From Cecembia calidifontis (GTDB taxonomy: Bacteria; Bacteroidota; Bacteroidia; Cytophagales; Cyclobacteriaceae), in NCBI RefSeq assembly GCF_004216715.1, contig NZ_SGXG01000001.1:4386501-4450500 (forward strand): a stretch of DNA of 64,000 nucleotides, written 5' to 3'. The position numbers and the translations under genes were made by a program. The notes under the pieces were generated by a model. It saw only the letters and a program-made list of their open reading frames with translations. It did no database searches and had not been told where the DNA came from. Position 1 is the stretch's first letter. Each line of letters starts with the position of its first letter. This document shows positions 1 through 8,360 of the stretch, piece by piece.

Positions 1-614
1 GGTAATTGGTATTTCACTTTACAGGCATGTTCTATCGTCCTGATCAATGGAAAAGCCAAGAAAAACCCCACTAATAAAAAAGGATAAGAAATCTTGTAAA
101 GGACAAGGGCAAAAAAAAGATACTTACAAGTTGAAAGACCGAAATAAGAAAAAATATTTATCCTTGATCTGAAGTGGTTATGAATCCAAAAGAATGCTCT
201 GGTAAGCATGGCCAAAATCAGCATCCAATCCAACCGCAACAATCCTTCAAAGAAAACATGCAATAGAGCAAGTCCAAGGAAAAAACTCAACCATCTTATG
301 ATGGCGATCCATCTAAAGTGCTTTTGAATGAAAGCTACTTCGTCCATGGGGATCCGCATGGTAGGTTTATCCTCCAATTTTACAGTCAGGGCATCATTCT
401 CCAAATACCCAATTTCATAAAAGGAAAACCAGGACCAATAGGCTAAGACGAAGATAGCGACAAAAGAAAGAAACTGCAGATCTGTCAAACTGTAGTTTCC
501 TAAAAAAACGATCAATGGAAAAACCAGCACCCATGAAAAAATCTCAGACTTCCTGTTCAATCTTGAATAAAACAAGTAGTAAGTAGGTATGGAAAATTTT
601 AACCAATTGTTCAT
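1..614 (-). CDS. Hypothetical integral membrane protein (3' end outside window)
   Basis: An open frame reads from an ATG at 614 to the window edge without a stop, giving about 204 residues. It starts MNNWLKFSIPTYYLFYSRLN and contains several hydrophobic segments (around FLSFVAIFVLAYWSWF, IIRWLSFFLGLALL, LLRLDWMLILAMLTRAFFW, and near the edge FLLVGFFLAFPLI), separated by a short hydrophilic stretch. It is therefore probably a polytopic inner-membrane protein. It lies 28 bp downstream of the HAD phosphatase gene on the same strand and is probably in the same transcription unit. I do not recognise a family; a role in the surface glycan locus is inference from position only. Confidence 0.6.
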   Translation of the reverse strand, partial: MNNWLKFSIPTYYLFYSRLNRKSEIFSWVLVFPLIVFLGNYSLTDLQFLSFVAIFVLAYWSWFSFYEIGYLENDALTVKLEDKPTMRIPMDEVAFIQKHFRWIAIIRWLSFFLGLALLHVFFEGLLRLDWMLILAMLTRAFFWIHNHFRSRINIFSYFGLSTCKYLFFALVLYKISYPFLLVGFFLAFPLIRTIEHACKVKYQL

Positions 615-642
615 TTTCAAATCAAAAACGACATGATGAATT

Positions 643-1311
643 TTATTTTAGAATGATTTCTAAAGCAGGAATTTCCGTTTTCTTCCAAAATGAAAGTTCT
701 TTTGAAGCACTGACTACAATAGGTCTTTCAACCCTTCTCAGCAAGTCTACATCTTCTTTGTTATCGGTGATAAAGGTCGCATTTTTAATCTGAGAACTCC
801 AATCTGATGCCAACAAATGTTTGGCCTTTTTTCCTTGGTTATCTTGGAGAATCTTTCCAGTATATTTACCATTCTTCACCTCCAAAGTAGTGGCAAAATA
901 TGCCATCGCATTATATTTCTCGGCGATTAGACTGACAACAGGTGCTACACTTGCGGAAGAAAATATCAACCTATTGGACTGCATGATTAGCACTTCCGTT
1001 TCGGGGATGACTCTTTTCTTTAAATATTGCTCAAAAAAAATTTTCGCCGTTACTTCCACCTTTTCCACGGATTCATTTTCAATCAGACCAATCAAATAGT
1101 ACCGCAATTTTTGTAAGGAAAGTCCTGATTTGGAAAGCAAAACATACAAGACCTTTGCAGGAAGGGACATTAGTAACATAAAATAAATGTATTTGACCTT
1201 GTGATGCTTGGAGAAATAATACCTATAAAAATCATAAGTAGTATTCGACTTATAGAGTGTTCCGCAGATATCAGTGATTAAAAGGGGGTCCTTCATGGCT
1301 ATTTGCTTCAT
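643..1311 (-). CDS. HAD-superfamily phosphatase-like protein with a DxC motif I
   Basis: 222 residues with a phosphoserine-phosphatase-like HAD layout. Motif I is D14-I-C16-G-T-L, motif II is the Ser of FSSAS (about 118-121), and motif III/IV is ITDNKEDVD with acidic residues D183 and D187. The hydrophobic stretch around residues 41-59 lies in the cap region and may associate with membrane. The nucleophile Asp14 is kept, but the second motif I residue, usually an Asp acting as general acid/base, is Cys. The start overlaps the stop of the upstream GT4 gene by 4 bp (ATGA), so the two are translationally coupled. A phosphatase acting on a sugar-phosphate or lipid-linked intermediate is plausible, but the substrate is unknown. 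Confidence 0.75.
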   Translation of the reverse strand: MKQIAMKDPLLITDICGTLYKSNTTYDFYRYYFSKHHKVKYIYFMLLMSLPAKVLYVLLSKSGLSLQKLRYYLIGLIENESVEKVEVTAKIFFEQYLKKRVIPETEVLIMQSNRLIFSSASVAPVVSLIAEKYNAMAYFATTLEVKNGKYTGKILQDNQGKKAKHLLASDWSSQIKNATFITDNKEDVDLLRRVERPIVVSASKELSFWKKTEIPALEIILK

Positions 1312-2411
1312 CTCAAAGACAAAGGCTTACCCAATACATTTTGCATGACCTGAATATACTGATCCGTAATTTTCTCAATACTAAAACGAGCATGCGTTTC
1401 CCTTTGTATGGCGTATTTATCAAAATGCTCAATATTTTCTAAAGCCATGATTATCTTCTCGGCCATATCTTTGGGGTTTCCTACTTCGCATAAATAGCCA
1501 TTGAAACCATCTTTAATCACTTCCGCATTGCCTCCGGGACAATCGGTAGCAATTACAGGAGTTCCCAAGGCCAAACTTTCCAGGATGACATTAGAGAATC
1601 CTTCATATCGAGAACTGGAAAGAAGTAACTTAGCTCTGGGAATAAAAGCATAAGGATTATTTTGAAAACCTAAAAACTGAACATACTCCTCCAAGCCTTT
1701 AGCCATAATAATATTTTGCAATTCAGGCTGAAGTTCACCAATTCCTATAATTCCCAATTTCAGCTTAAATCCTGATTGAATCAAAATTTCTAGAGCAGAA
1801 AGCATCATGGGATAATCCTTTTGGGGAAGCAAGCGGCCGATGGCCAACAAATCAAAAGTTTCCGTATCCTTCTCCGCCATTTTTTCAATCAAATGGGCAT
1901 CAACAGGATTGTAGATTAAGCTGATTTTCTGGTGGGAAGTGTTGGTTTCATCAATGAAATCCTTTCTCATGGATTCACTTTGTACCACAATCCTATCCGA
2001 TGCATTGGCTATCATTTTGTTCAAGGAAATAAACAAGTTTCTCTTTAAAGGATTTGAATACAATTTTTTCTCCGCACCAATTGTATTTCCCAACCTGGAA
2101 ATCATTTTAAATGAGCGCCTATTAATGGATTTAACTATGGCTGCACTCACAGAAGCCCCTAAGGTGGAAATCAAAAGGTCTGGATTATTTTTCCTTAAAA
2201 AAGTCCATAAAGGAATCCATGCAAATTTTGCTGAGTCATAGCCCAATACATACACTGGGATTTCAGGATCAAGCAATGTTCCCAAAGGCCCTATTCTTTT
2301 ACCTACCAAAAGTGTTACCGAATAATCTCTTTTAAAAAGGCTATTCAAAATGGTTATCATCACCCGCTCTGCTCCACCAGGTCTAAAATTAGGGATATAA
2401 AAGAGAATCAA
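1308..2411 (-). CDS. Glycosyltransferase family 4 (GT-B)
   Basis: 367 residues, full length for a GT4 enzyme. The N-terminal acceptor domain has the glycine/acid motif PGGAERVM near residue 12, and the C-terminal donor domain has the E-x7-E motif in EGFSNVILESLALGTPVIA near residue 270, which binds the nucleotide-sugar. No signal peptide or membrane span is seen, so it should act at the cytoplasmic face of the inner membrane, adding one sugar to a lipid-linked glycan. It overlaps by 4 bp both the GT4 fragment upstream and the HAD gene downstream, so it belongs to one minus-strand operon. Family assignment is secure; sugar and linkage cannot be read from sequence. Confidence 0.9.
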   Translation of the reverse strand: MILFYIPNFRPGGAERVMITILNSLFKRDYSVTLLVGKRIGPLGTLLDPEIPVYVLGYDSAKFAWIPLWTFLRKNNPDLLISTLGASVSAAIVKSINRRSFKMISRLGNTIGAEKKLYSNPLKRNLFISLNKMIANASDRIVVQSESMRKDFIDETNTSHQKISLIYNPVDAHLIEKMAEKDTETFDLLAIGRLLPQKDYPMMLSALEILIQSGFKLKLGIIGIGELQPELQNIIMAKGLEEYVQFLGFQNNPYAFIPRAKLLLSSSRYEGFSNVILESLALGTPVIATDCPGGNAEVIKDGFNGYLCEVGNPKDMAEKIIMALENIEHFDKYAIQRETHARFSIEKITDQYIQVMQNVLGKPLSLR

Positions 2412-3494
2412 CTTCTTGTTTTTTTGTAAAAATCAGACTTCGTTATAGAATAAATTTTATAAAGATCCTTAAAAAACGAAGGAATCCATTTTCTTTTTTG
2501 AGATATAAGGACTTTCTCAAATTCTGGTTTAAAATATTTTTGATCGTGACCTAATTCAAATTTTATCTTTTCTTTTTGGGTACAAACTTTATTCAAAAGT
2601 TCCGAATATTGTTGGGCAACCACATCAATTTCGAATTTTGTTCTAACTGTCTCCATAGCATTCAATTTCATTTTTTCCAAAACATCCGGATTTTCTAAAA
2701 GAAATGCTACTTTTTCAACAAACGCATCCTTTTTTCTATCAACTACAAAACCATTATATCCATCCTGGATAATATAGTCAGTTACTCCTTCAATCTTTGT
2801 GGCTATTGGGACAGTACCTACTGACATTGCTTCTATTAAAGCTATACCAAAACCCTCACTAATAGAAGGCATTAAAAATATTTTAAACTGCCCAAGCATA
2901 TTTGACATTTCATTAGGATGGTAATGACCATAAAACAAGATTTTTCTTTTTAACAATATATCGAATGAATGCAATAATTTTAAGGCATTTAAATCCTGAC
3001 CTGAACCATAATAAGCTATTGAAAGATTTGTAATTTTTTTTTTTAAATTCGAATAAACACTTGGAAGAAATAAAATACCCTTTCTTGGATGAGAAATCCT
3101 TCCGAAATAACCGAGGTCGTACGTATTTGAATTATTTTTATTCACCTCATAAATGATAGTTGGGTTTGGAACTTGAAAAATGAATTTTTCATCAACTCCT
3201 GCTTTTTTTAGGTCACTAAGTTGTCTAGGAGTTGTTGCTATAATTGCAGAACAATATTGTAAATTATCCATAATGTTTTCATAAGTCAAGGTACTTGCTC
3301 TTTTCAATACCTTCACATGATTTGAAATTTGTTCTAAAATAGAATTAAATTGAGGATAATTAATCGGAATAAAAATATCCAAATGATGATTTGCAATAAA
3401 ACTTAAAAAGCTATCTAAAAGTTTGCCAGGATCATTTTCCCCTTCAATTTGAAATATGTCATTTTCTAAATCAGATTTATTTAAAGACAATAGC
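2408..3494 (-). pseudogene. GT4 glycosyltransferase, C-terminal part, cut by an IS element
   Basis: About 360 residues remain. The donor domain is intact, with the motif EGFGIALIEAMSVGT near residue 215 and a normal C-terminus. The first Rossmann strand and glycine-rich loop expected of a GT-B enzyme are missing. The only usable start is TTG at 3490, only 5 bp from the left end of the IS4-type element. A 39-codon piece with a typical GT-B N-terminus (MKKLAISISPHVSGPY) lies on the far side of the IS at 4814-4937. The gene is therefore interrupted. Joining the two halves after removing the IS and a 3-bp duplication does not restore one frame, so a further small indel is present. The product is probably inactive. 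Confidence 0.8.
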
Positions 3495-3508
3495 GTCCTA
3501 AATAAAAA

Positions 3509-3575
3509 ATGAGAGGTCTGAATTTTTGCCCAAAATGTGTATTTTGGGTTTGCACCAAAAACAAAGACCTCTCAT
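3509..3575 (+). promoter_or_regulatory. Nested hairpin masking the transposase start
   Basis: The arm ATGAGAGGTCT (3509-3519) pairs with AGACCTCTCAT (3565-3575), which includes the first two bases of the transposase ATG. Inside the loop lies a second perfect stem, CCCAAAAT (3529-3536) with ATTTTGGG (3541-3548) around a 4-base loop. A transcript starting inside the outer arm would lack the outer stem, whereas a read-through transcript would fold and hide the start. This matches the known protection strategy of IS10 and IS231-type elements; its operation here is inference. Confidence 0.65.
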
Positions 3576-4755
3576 GTGTAATATTACATTGTTTTCACAG
3601 ATTATTAAAAAGATTGACCGTTCAACTTTCAAAAAACTGGTTCAAGATAAGCAGACAGATAAAGGTTGTAAAGGTTTTGATAGCTGGACACATCTAGTAT
3701 CAATGCTTTTCTGTCATTTTGCAAAAAGCACATCGGTAAGAGATATATCCAATGGTCTTCGTTCAGCTACGGGGAACCTAAACCATCTTGGGATTTCAAA
3801 GGCTCCTTCCAAGTCAAGTATCAGCTATCAGAACAAGCGGAGAGATGCTGATCTTTTTAAAGACCTTTATTATTCTCTTTTGGGAAGTTTAGGACAGCAG
3901 GCATCACTCAGGCGTGTCAAACTTAAAATCAAGGTGCCAGTATATCTTTTAGATGCAACAGTCATAAGCCTTTGCCTTTCTGTCTTCGACTGGGCCACAT
4001 TCCGCACTAAAAAGGGCGCTGTTAAGATGCATACCCTGTTAGATTATGATGGTAAACTTCCTGCTTATGTGAACATTACAGAAGGAAGCGTAGCGGATAA
4101 TAAAGGTGCTTACAATATACCTTTGGAAAAAGGTTCTGTTATCGTCGCAGACAGGTACTACAATGACTTTCCGATGCTAAATATTTGGGACAGCAAAGGG
4201 GTATTCTTTGTCATAAGGCATAAGGACAACCTGGCTTACACCGTGATCAGCGAACGGGAACTGCCAGAAAAAATGGCACAGCATGTTCTAATTGACCAAG
4301 AAATAGAACTGACCAACCCACAGTCTAAGACTAAGTATCCTAAAAAACTCAGAAGAGTGGCAGTCTGGGACGAGAAAAACCAACAGACCATAGAAATCAT
4401 CACCAACAACTTCACCTGGGCAGCACAGACAATCGGAGACCTTTATAAATCAAGGTGGGAAATTGAAGTTTTTTTCAGGGATATTAAGCAGCTACTCCAC
4501 ATTAAGACATTCATTGGAACTTCAAAAAACGCAGTAATGATACAGATATGGACTGCCTTGATTACAATTTTACTGTTAAAAGCAATGAAAGCATCCGCAA
4601 AATACGGATGGCATCTGTCAAATCTAGTAGCATTTATCAGATTGAATATTTTCGTCAAAATTGAATTGCAAAATTGGCTGGACAGACCTTTTGAAGATCA
4701 TGACAAACCCCCAAAATATAACCCACAGGGGGTTCTTTTTCCAGATTATAAATAA
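3574..4755 (+). CDS. IS4-family transposase (DDE)
   Basis: 393 residues from the ATG at 3574; an upstream in-frame ATG at 3526 is possible but lies inside a hairpin loop. An N-terminal DUF4372-like domain (LFSQIIKKIDRSTFKKLV) is followed by a DDE domain with Asp in LLDATVISL, Asp in IVADRYYND and Glu in YKSRWEIEVFFRDIKQ, which is the YREK signature of IS4 transposases. The frame is intact, so the protein could be active. The chosen ATG is buried in the 3' arm of an 11-bp inverted repeat (3509-3519 with 3565-3575), which would limit translation from transcripts entering from outside the element. Confidence 0.9.
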   Translation: MCNITLFSQIIKKIDRSTFKKLVQDKQTDKGCKGFDSWTHLVSMLFCHFAKSTSVRDISNGLRSATGNLNHLGISKAPSKSSISYQNKRRDADLFKDLYYSLLGSLGQQASLRRVKLKIKVPVYLLDATVISLCLSVFDWATFRTKKGAVKMHTLLDYDGKLPAYVNITEGSVADNKGAYNIPLEKGSVIVADRYYNDFPMLNIWDSKGVFFVIRHKDNLAYTVISERELPEKMAQHVLIDQEIELTNPQSKTKYPKKLRRVAVWDEKNQQTIEIITNNFTWAAQTIGDLYKSRWEIEVFFRDIKQLLHIKTFIGTSKNAVMIQIWTALITILLLKAMKASAKYGWHLSNLVAFIRLNIFVKIELQNWLDRPFEDHDKPPKYNPQGVLFPDYK

Positions 4756-4813
4756 ATCACTTCACAATTACCTCTAAGCTAATATTCTTAGAGAAGAAAA
4801 AATTATTTAGGAC

Positions 4814-4937
4814 AGCATTGATTTAAAGAGACTCCAATTACCTCCCAATCATACTTAATTAAGCCCTTTTTTAAATTAAGATATTGGGTATAAGGTCCGC
4901 TTACATGCGGAGAAATGGAGATTGCTAGTTTTTTCAT
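4814..4937 (-). pseudogene. GT4 glycosyltransferase, N-terminal remnant beyond the IS
   Basis: Reading from the ATG at 4937 gives MKKLAISISPHVSGPYTQYL and on through DWEVIGVSLNQC (about 40 codons) before running into the right end of the IS4-type element, where a stop is met. A first beta strand followed by a small-residue loop and an amphipathic helix is what the start of a GT4/GT-B enzyme looks like. It is in the right place and strand to be the missing 5' end of the fragment at 2408-3494. It was too short to stand out as a gene of its own. Confidence 0.7.
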
Positions 4938-5049
4938 AGAATATTTTTAAGAAATAAAAATAATGGTTATGTCTATTTAATATCCAAGGTTTAAATTTTT
5001 AACTAAGTGATCACCTTATTTATTAATAGATTTCTAATAAATGAATTTT

Positions 5050-5955
5050 TCATAATTTTCTTTGCTTAATATAGAATTCTCCACCAAACAAAGAAATAAT
5101 CATTTTAATCAAGATCTGAAATCTTTTACGCCTATTGAAATAAGCTATCAAAAAAGCGCGAATAGCTTTATGTAACTCACCACTTGCAGCAGCTAAATCC
5201 CCTTTTCTTTCATGAATCTCTGACCATGGGATTTTATTTCTTTTTAGTGTCTTTTGGTGCTTTTCAATAAAATTTTCCACTGCCCTTAATTTTTTAGGAA
5301 AATTTCTGGACATGGAACCCGAATGGTAATAATAATTGACCAAAACCTCTGGCACAAATTCAAACTTACAGATAAAGGCCAAGCGGTAATACAATTCAAT
5401 ATCCTCTCTCCAAAAAAAATGCTCATCAAATCCATTGACCCGTTCCAAGTATTTCCTTTTTACCATCACCATAGAGGGTGGAGAAAAGTAATTCAATGCC
5501 AGCACTTTTTGGACCTCTCCTTTAACCTTAGGAAATTCTTTTTTAGAATGATTGCGATGGGAATCTATCAGGTTCCAACCACAGCTGATTACCCCAAATT
5601 CCTCCGGCAATTGCAAAAATAAGCTGAGTTGTTTTTCGATTTTTTCAGGCAGCCATTCATCGTCATCATCCAAAAAAGCAATATATTCTCCCTTGGCAGC
5701 ATTTATTCCAGTATTTCTTGCACTGGGTAAACCTTTGTTCCATTCATGCTTTACATAAACAATACCCTTATTCCCATAAGAATTAACAATTAATTCCTTG
5801 GTCAATTTCCTAAATTCATTCTCTCCATCATTGTCATCAACTACAATAATTTCAATTTGCTTATACGTCTGATTGAGTACAGAATCAATGGCCCTGGCAA
5901 GAAATTCTGAGCGTTGAAAGGTGGGGATAATGACTGAAACCAAAGCTTGTTTCAT
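5050..5955 (-). CDS. Glycosyltransferase family 2 (GT-A)
   Basis: 301 residues. The N-terminus VSVIIPTFQRSEFLARAIDSV is typical of GT2 enzymes, followed by IEIIVVDDND and the metal/nucleotide-sugar motif FLDDDDEW near residue 94; an acceptor-side ED motif is seen in WREDIELYYRL. There is no membrane span at the C-terminus, so it is likely a cytoplasmic-face enzyme that adds one sugar to the growing repeat unit. Its start overlaps the stop of the surface-carbohydrate gene upstream by 4 bp. Downstream it faces the IS-interrupted GT4 gene, so the IS probably disturbs expression of the operon beyond this point. Confidence 0.9.
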   Translation of the reverse strand: MKQALVSVIIPTFQRSEFLARAIDSVLNQTYKQIEIIVVDDNDGENEFRKLTKELIVNSYGNKGIVYVKHEWNKGLPSARNTGINAAKGEYIAFLDDDDEWLPEKIEKQLSLFLQLPEEFGVISCGWNLIDSHRNHSKKEFPKVKGEVQKVLALNYFSPPSMVMVKRKYLERVNGFDEHFFWREDIELYYRLAFICKFEFVPEVLVNYYYHSGSMSRNFPKKLRAVENFIEKHQKTLKRNKIPWSEIHERKGDLAAASGELHKAIRAFLIAYFNRRKRFQILIKMIISLFGGEFYIKQRKL

Positions 5956-7313
5956 TGAACTTCTATCAAAAATGGATTATGGATTTTAAAACGCACCTCC
6001 GGATTAATATGCTCTTGGATCAATTTAAATTTTGGTTCCAAATCTACTTTGGAGAAACCGTAAAACTTTCTGTTATGATAGGAGAGTTTATTCCTGGATG
6101 AAGCGTTTTTCAAGGCATACAATTTCCTTTTTAATTCAAATTTTAAGTAAAGTGCTTTGATTTGGGCATTACTCATCTCTTTTACTTTGCATTGCCCTTT
6201 TTCTTTTTCCACTTCTTTAATTACCTGAATCAGGTTTTCAAAAGCATTGCTCTTGAAATTTTCAAAAAGGCTGCTAACTTTTTCAATATTATTGATTTTA
6301 CATCCAGCTTCTTTACCGGAAAGCACATCACGAAGGTAGTCAAAAACTTCGGTATGGTTTTTTAATTGTACTCCCATTTGATTTGGCAACCAAATATCCA
6401 AATTTGGATCATAATGAGGTTTATAATTGATTACCGGAACACCTGATAGCGCTGCTTCTATCGCAGTAGTACAGCCATCATGGATTACAGCTTTTGCACC
6501 CAAAATCCATGGTCCAACAGCACCTTCATGATTAACTATGATGTTATTTACACCCTTGAAAATAATTTTATAAGTTTCATGATTTTCAGAAGGATGGGGT
6601 CTGAAAACAAAATTGACTTCAGGGAATTTGACTGCAAGATGATGGGTTAGTTGAATCATAGCCACCATCTGATTGGTTGAATTTGAGAAAAAATCTATCC
6701 TTTTTAAGCGGGATTGAATGTCATCTACAAGATAATTTCCTATCTTAGAAAAAATATGGGATAAACCTATGCCATGATTAGCCACTCCATAATTCCCATT
6801 TATCAAAATAAAATCACCATACTTTTCTTGTAATTTTAAGGAAATAGGATTGTATATCCATGAATATTGTTTCGTATAAAGGTCAAATCTCGGATGCCCT
6901 GTCGTAATTATTTTAACATTTTCACTTCTATTTTTATCAAATTCATTTTGAAATTCACCCCATACACAAACTTTATCTTTTTCGTTAAAAAATCTGAGGT
7001 CATACTGCGATTTCAAAGTATTTTTCCAATCACTCTCAATTCCCGAAAATACTGCTCCTTCTTCATGAAGATAGACAACCTCAAAGCCTCTTGCTTTTAA
7101 TGATTTATAATGCTCTCCATTTTCTAAATCACTTCTTTTTAAAAAAATATTTTTCCCAATGTAAATACCACCAAACAATCTTTCAGTGATTAAACTTAAA
7201 AAATCATATTGACCTATCCATAATTTCTTCCTTTGACTGGCAAGTTTTGCTGCCAAAACTAGTTTAAAATCAATCTCTCTATTTATGGTTTCAATTGGAA
7301 GTAAATAGTTCAT
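5952..7313 (-). CDS. Surface carbohydrate biosynthesis protein (GT-B-like, CDP-glycerol transferase relative)
   Basis: 453 residues. The protein resembles the 'surface carbohydrate biosynthesis' family, which shares a GT-B fold with CDP-glycerol glycerophosphotransferases. Visible landmarks are ILINGNYG, FRPHPSEN near residue 240, and the C-terminal motif HDGCTTAIEAALSGVPVINYKP near residue 280-300, which is the usual donor-binding region. It lies immediately downstream of pseI (23 bp) and overlaps the GT2 gene. Such genes often sit beside nonulosonate genes, so transfer of pseudaminic acid or of a phosphopolyol is a reasonable guess, but the donor is not established. It is not PseG: length and motifs differ. 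Confidence 0.7.
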   Translation of the reverse strand: MNYLLPIETINREIDFKLVLAAKLASQRKKLWIGQYDFLSLITERLFGGIYIGKNIFLKRSDLENGEHYKSLKARGFEVVYLHEEGAVFSGIESDWKNTLKSQYDLRFFNEKDKVCVWGEFQNEFDKNRSENVKIITTGHPRFDLYTKQYSWIYNPISLKLQEKYGDFILINGNYGVANHGIGLSHIFSKIGNYLVDDIQSRLKRIDFFSNSTNQMVAMIQLTHHLAVKFPEVNFVFRPHPSENHETYKIIFKGVNNIIVNHEGAVGPWILGAKAVIHDGCTTAIEAALSGVPVINYKPHYDPNLDIWLPNQMGVQLKNHTEVFDYLRDVLSGKEAGCKINNIEKVSSLFENFKSNAFENLIQVIKEVEKEKGQCKVKEMSNAQIKALYLKFELKRKLYALKNASSRNKLSYHNRKFYGFSKVDLEPKFKLIQEHINPEVRFKIHNPFLIEVQ

Positions 7314-7336
7314 ATTTTTTCTTAAAAAAGGAAAAT

Positions 7337-8359
7337 TTATTTAAAACGATCACCAATTCCATATTTAATTGTTGATTCTTTACCAATAAAGTCCGATAGA
7401 TACTTCGGATGCATCCCAAATCCCGGTCTAATGCTCCTTACATTCTCCTCGGTAATGATTTCTCCGACTTCAATGTCCTTGACCACATACAAAGACCTGC
7501 AAAAATCACGGCTCTTTTGTTGTTTTTCGGTGAGATTGTAATCCACTACCCCAATTGCCTTTTCAGCCTCCCTGACTGCCTTAACCATATCCCCAAATTC
7601 CTGCTCGTTCATGGAAAAGGAAGCATCCGGACCTCCTATGGACCTGTCCAGAATAAAATGTTTTTCAATAATCTTTGCTCCAAAACAGGTGGCAACAATG
7701 GGTACCGTACTGCCCATGGTATGGTCAGATAGCCCTGTAATCACCCCGTATCTTTCCGCCATATCTTTCACCATCACCATATTGGCTTCCTCTATGGGGG
7801 CGGGATAGCTGGAAGTGCATTTCAACAAGGCCACCTCCCGGTTTCCCATTCTGTAGCAGGCATCCAATGCCAGTTCAATATCTTCCTGGGTGGCGATACC
7901 TGTTGAAATAATCACCGGTTTACCCTTGGAAGCCACATATTCAATCAAAGGAATGTCGGTGATCTCAAAGGAAGCTATTTTGTAAGCAGGTGCATTCAAA
8001 TTCTCCAAAAAATCTACTGCTGTCTTATCAAAAGGAGAACTGAAACAGATGAGCCCTTCTTCCTTTGCTTTATTAAAGAGCGTTTCATGCCATTCCCACG
8101 GGGTATAAGCTTCTTTGTACAGGTCATATAGTTTCCTTCCATCCCAAAGGGTTCCTTTGATGATAAAGTCCTCCTTATCAGAATCCAAGGTAATGGTATC
8201 TGCCGTATAGGTTTGCAATTTGATGGCATCGGCCCCAGCCCGTTTTGCCGCTTTGATCGTAGCCAAGGCAGTTTCCAAGCTTCCATTGTGATTGGCTGAA
8301 AGCTCTGCGATAATAAATACGGGTGATGTTTTGCTAATATTATATGACCCTATTTGCAT
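7337..8359 (-). CDS. pseI: Pseudaminic acid synthase
   Basis: 340 residues from the ATG at 8359, one base after the stop of the acetyltransferase gene; a start 18 bp upstream would overlap that gene. The NeuB-type TIM barrel starts FIIAELSANHNGSLE, and the PseI-like signature YTPWEWHETLF with FSSPFDKTAVDFLE separates it from sialic acid synthases. Catalytic and metal residues appear in IKLQTYTADT, STGIAT and EKHFILDR. A C-terminal SAF (antifreeze-like) domain follows (SLYVVKDIEVGEIITEENVR). It condenses 2,4-diacetamido-2,4,6-trideoxy-L-altrose with phosphoenolpyruvate to give pseudaminic acid in the cytoplasm. The tightly packed pseC-pseF-GNAT-pseI order supports the call. Confidence 0.92.
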   Translation of the reverse strand: MQIGSYNISKTSPVFIIAELSANHNGSLETALATIKAAKRAGADAIKLQTYTADTITLDSDKEDFIIKGTLWDGRKLYDLYKEAYTPWEWHETLFNKAKEEGLICFSSPFDKTAVDFLENLNAPAYKIASFEITDIPLIEYVASKGKPVIISTGIATQEDIELALDACYRMGNREVALLKCTSSYPAPIEEANMVMVKDMAERYGVITGLSDHTMGSTVPIVATCFGAKIIEKHFILDRSIGGPDASFSMNEQEFGDMVKAVREAEKAIGVVDYNLTEKQQKSRDFCRSLYVVKDIEVGEIITEENVRSIRPGFGMHPKYLSDFIGKESTIKYGIGDRFK

Positions 8360-8360
8360 G

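Larger units (their letters stand above)
3495..4813 (+). mobile_element. IS4-family insertion sequence (1319 bp)
   Basis: The ends carry matching imperfect inverted repeats: GTCCTAAATAA at the left (3495-3505), and the same 11 bases in reverse complement at the right (4803-4813). AGC is found directly outside both ends (3492-3494 and 4814-4816), a candidate 3-bp target duplication. That is short for IS4 relatives, so the exact duplication is uncertain. The element encodes one transposase on the plus strand, opposite to the interrupted glycosyltransferase. Confidence 0.85.

Noticed and set aside
5952..7313. Candidate PseG replacement
   Set aside because: Its length and HDGCTTAIEAALSG motif fit the surface-carbohydrate GT-B family and not PseG, so I do not fill the pathway gap with it.
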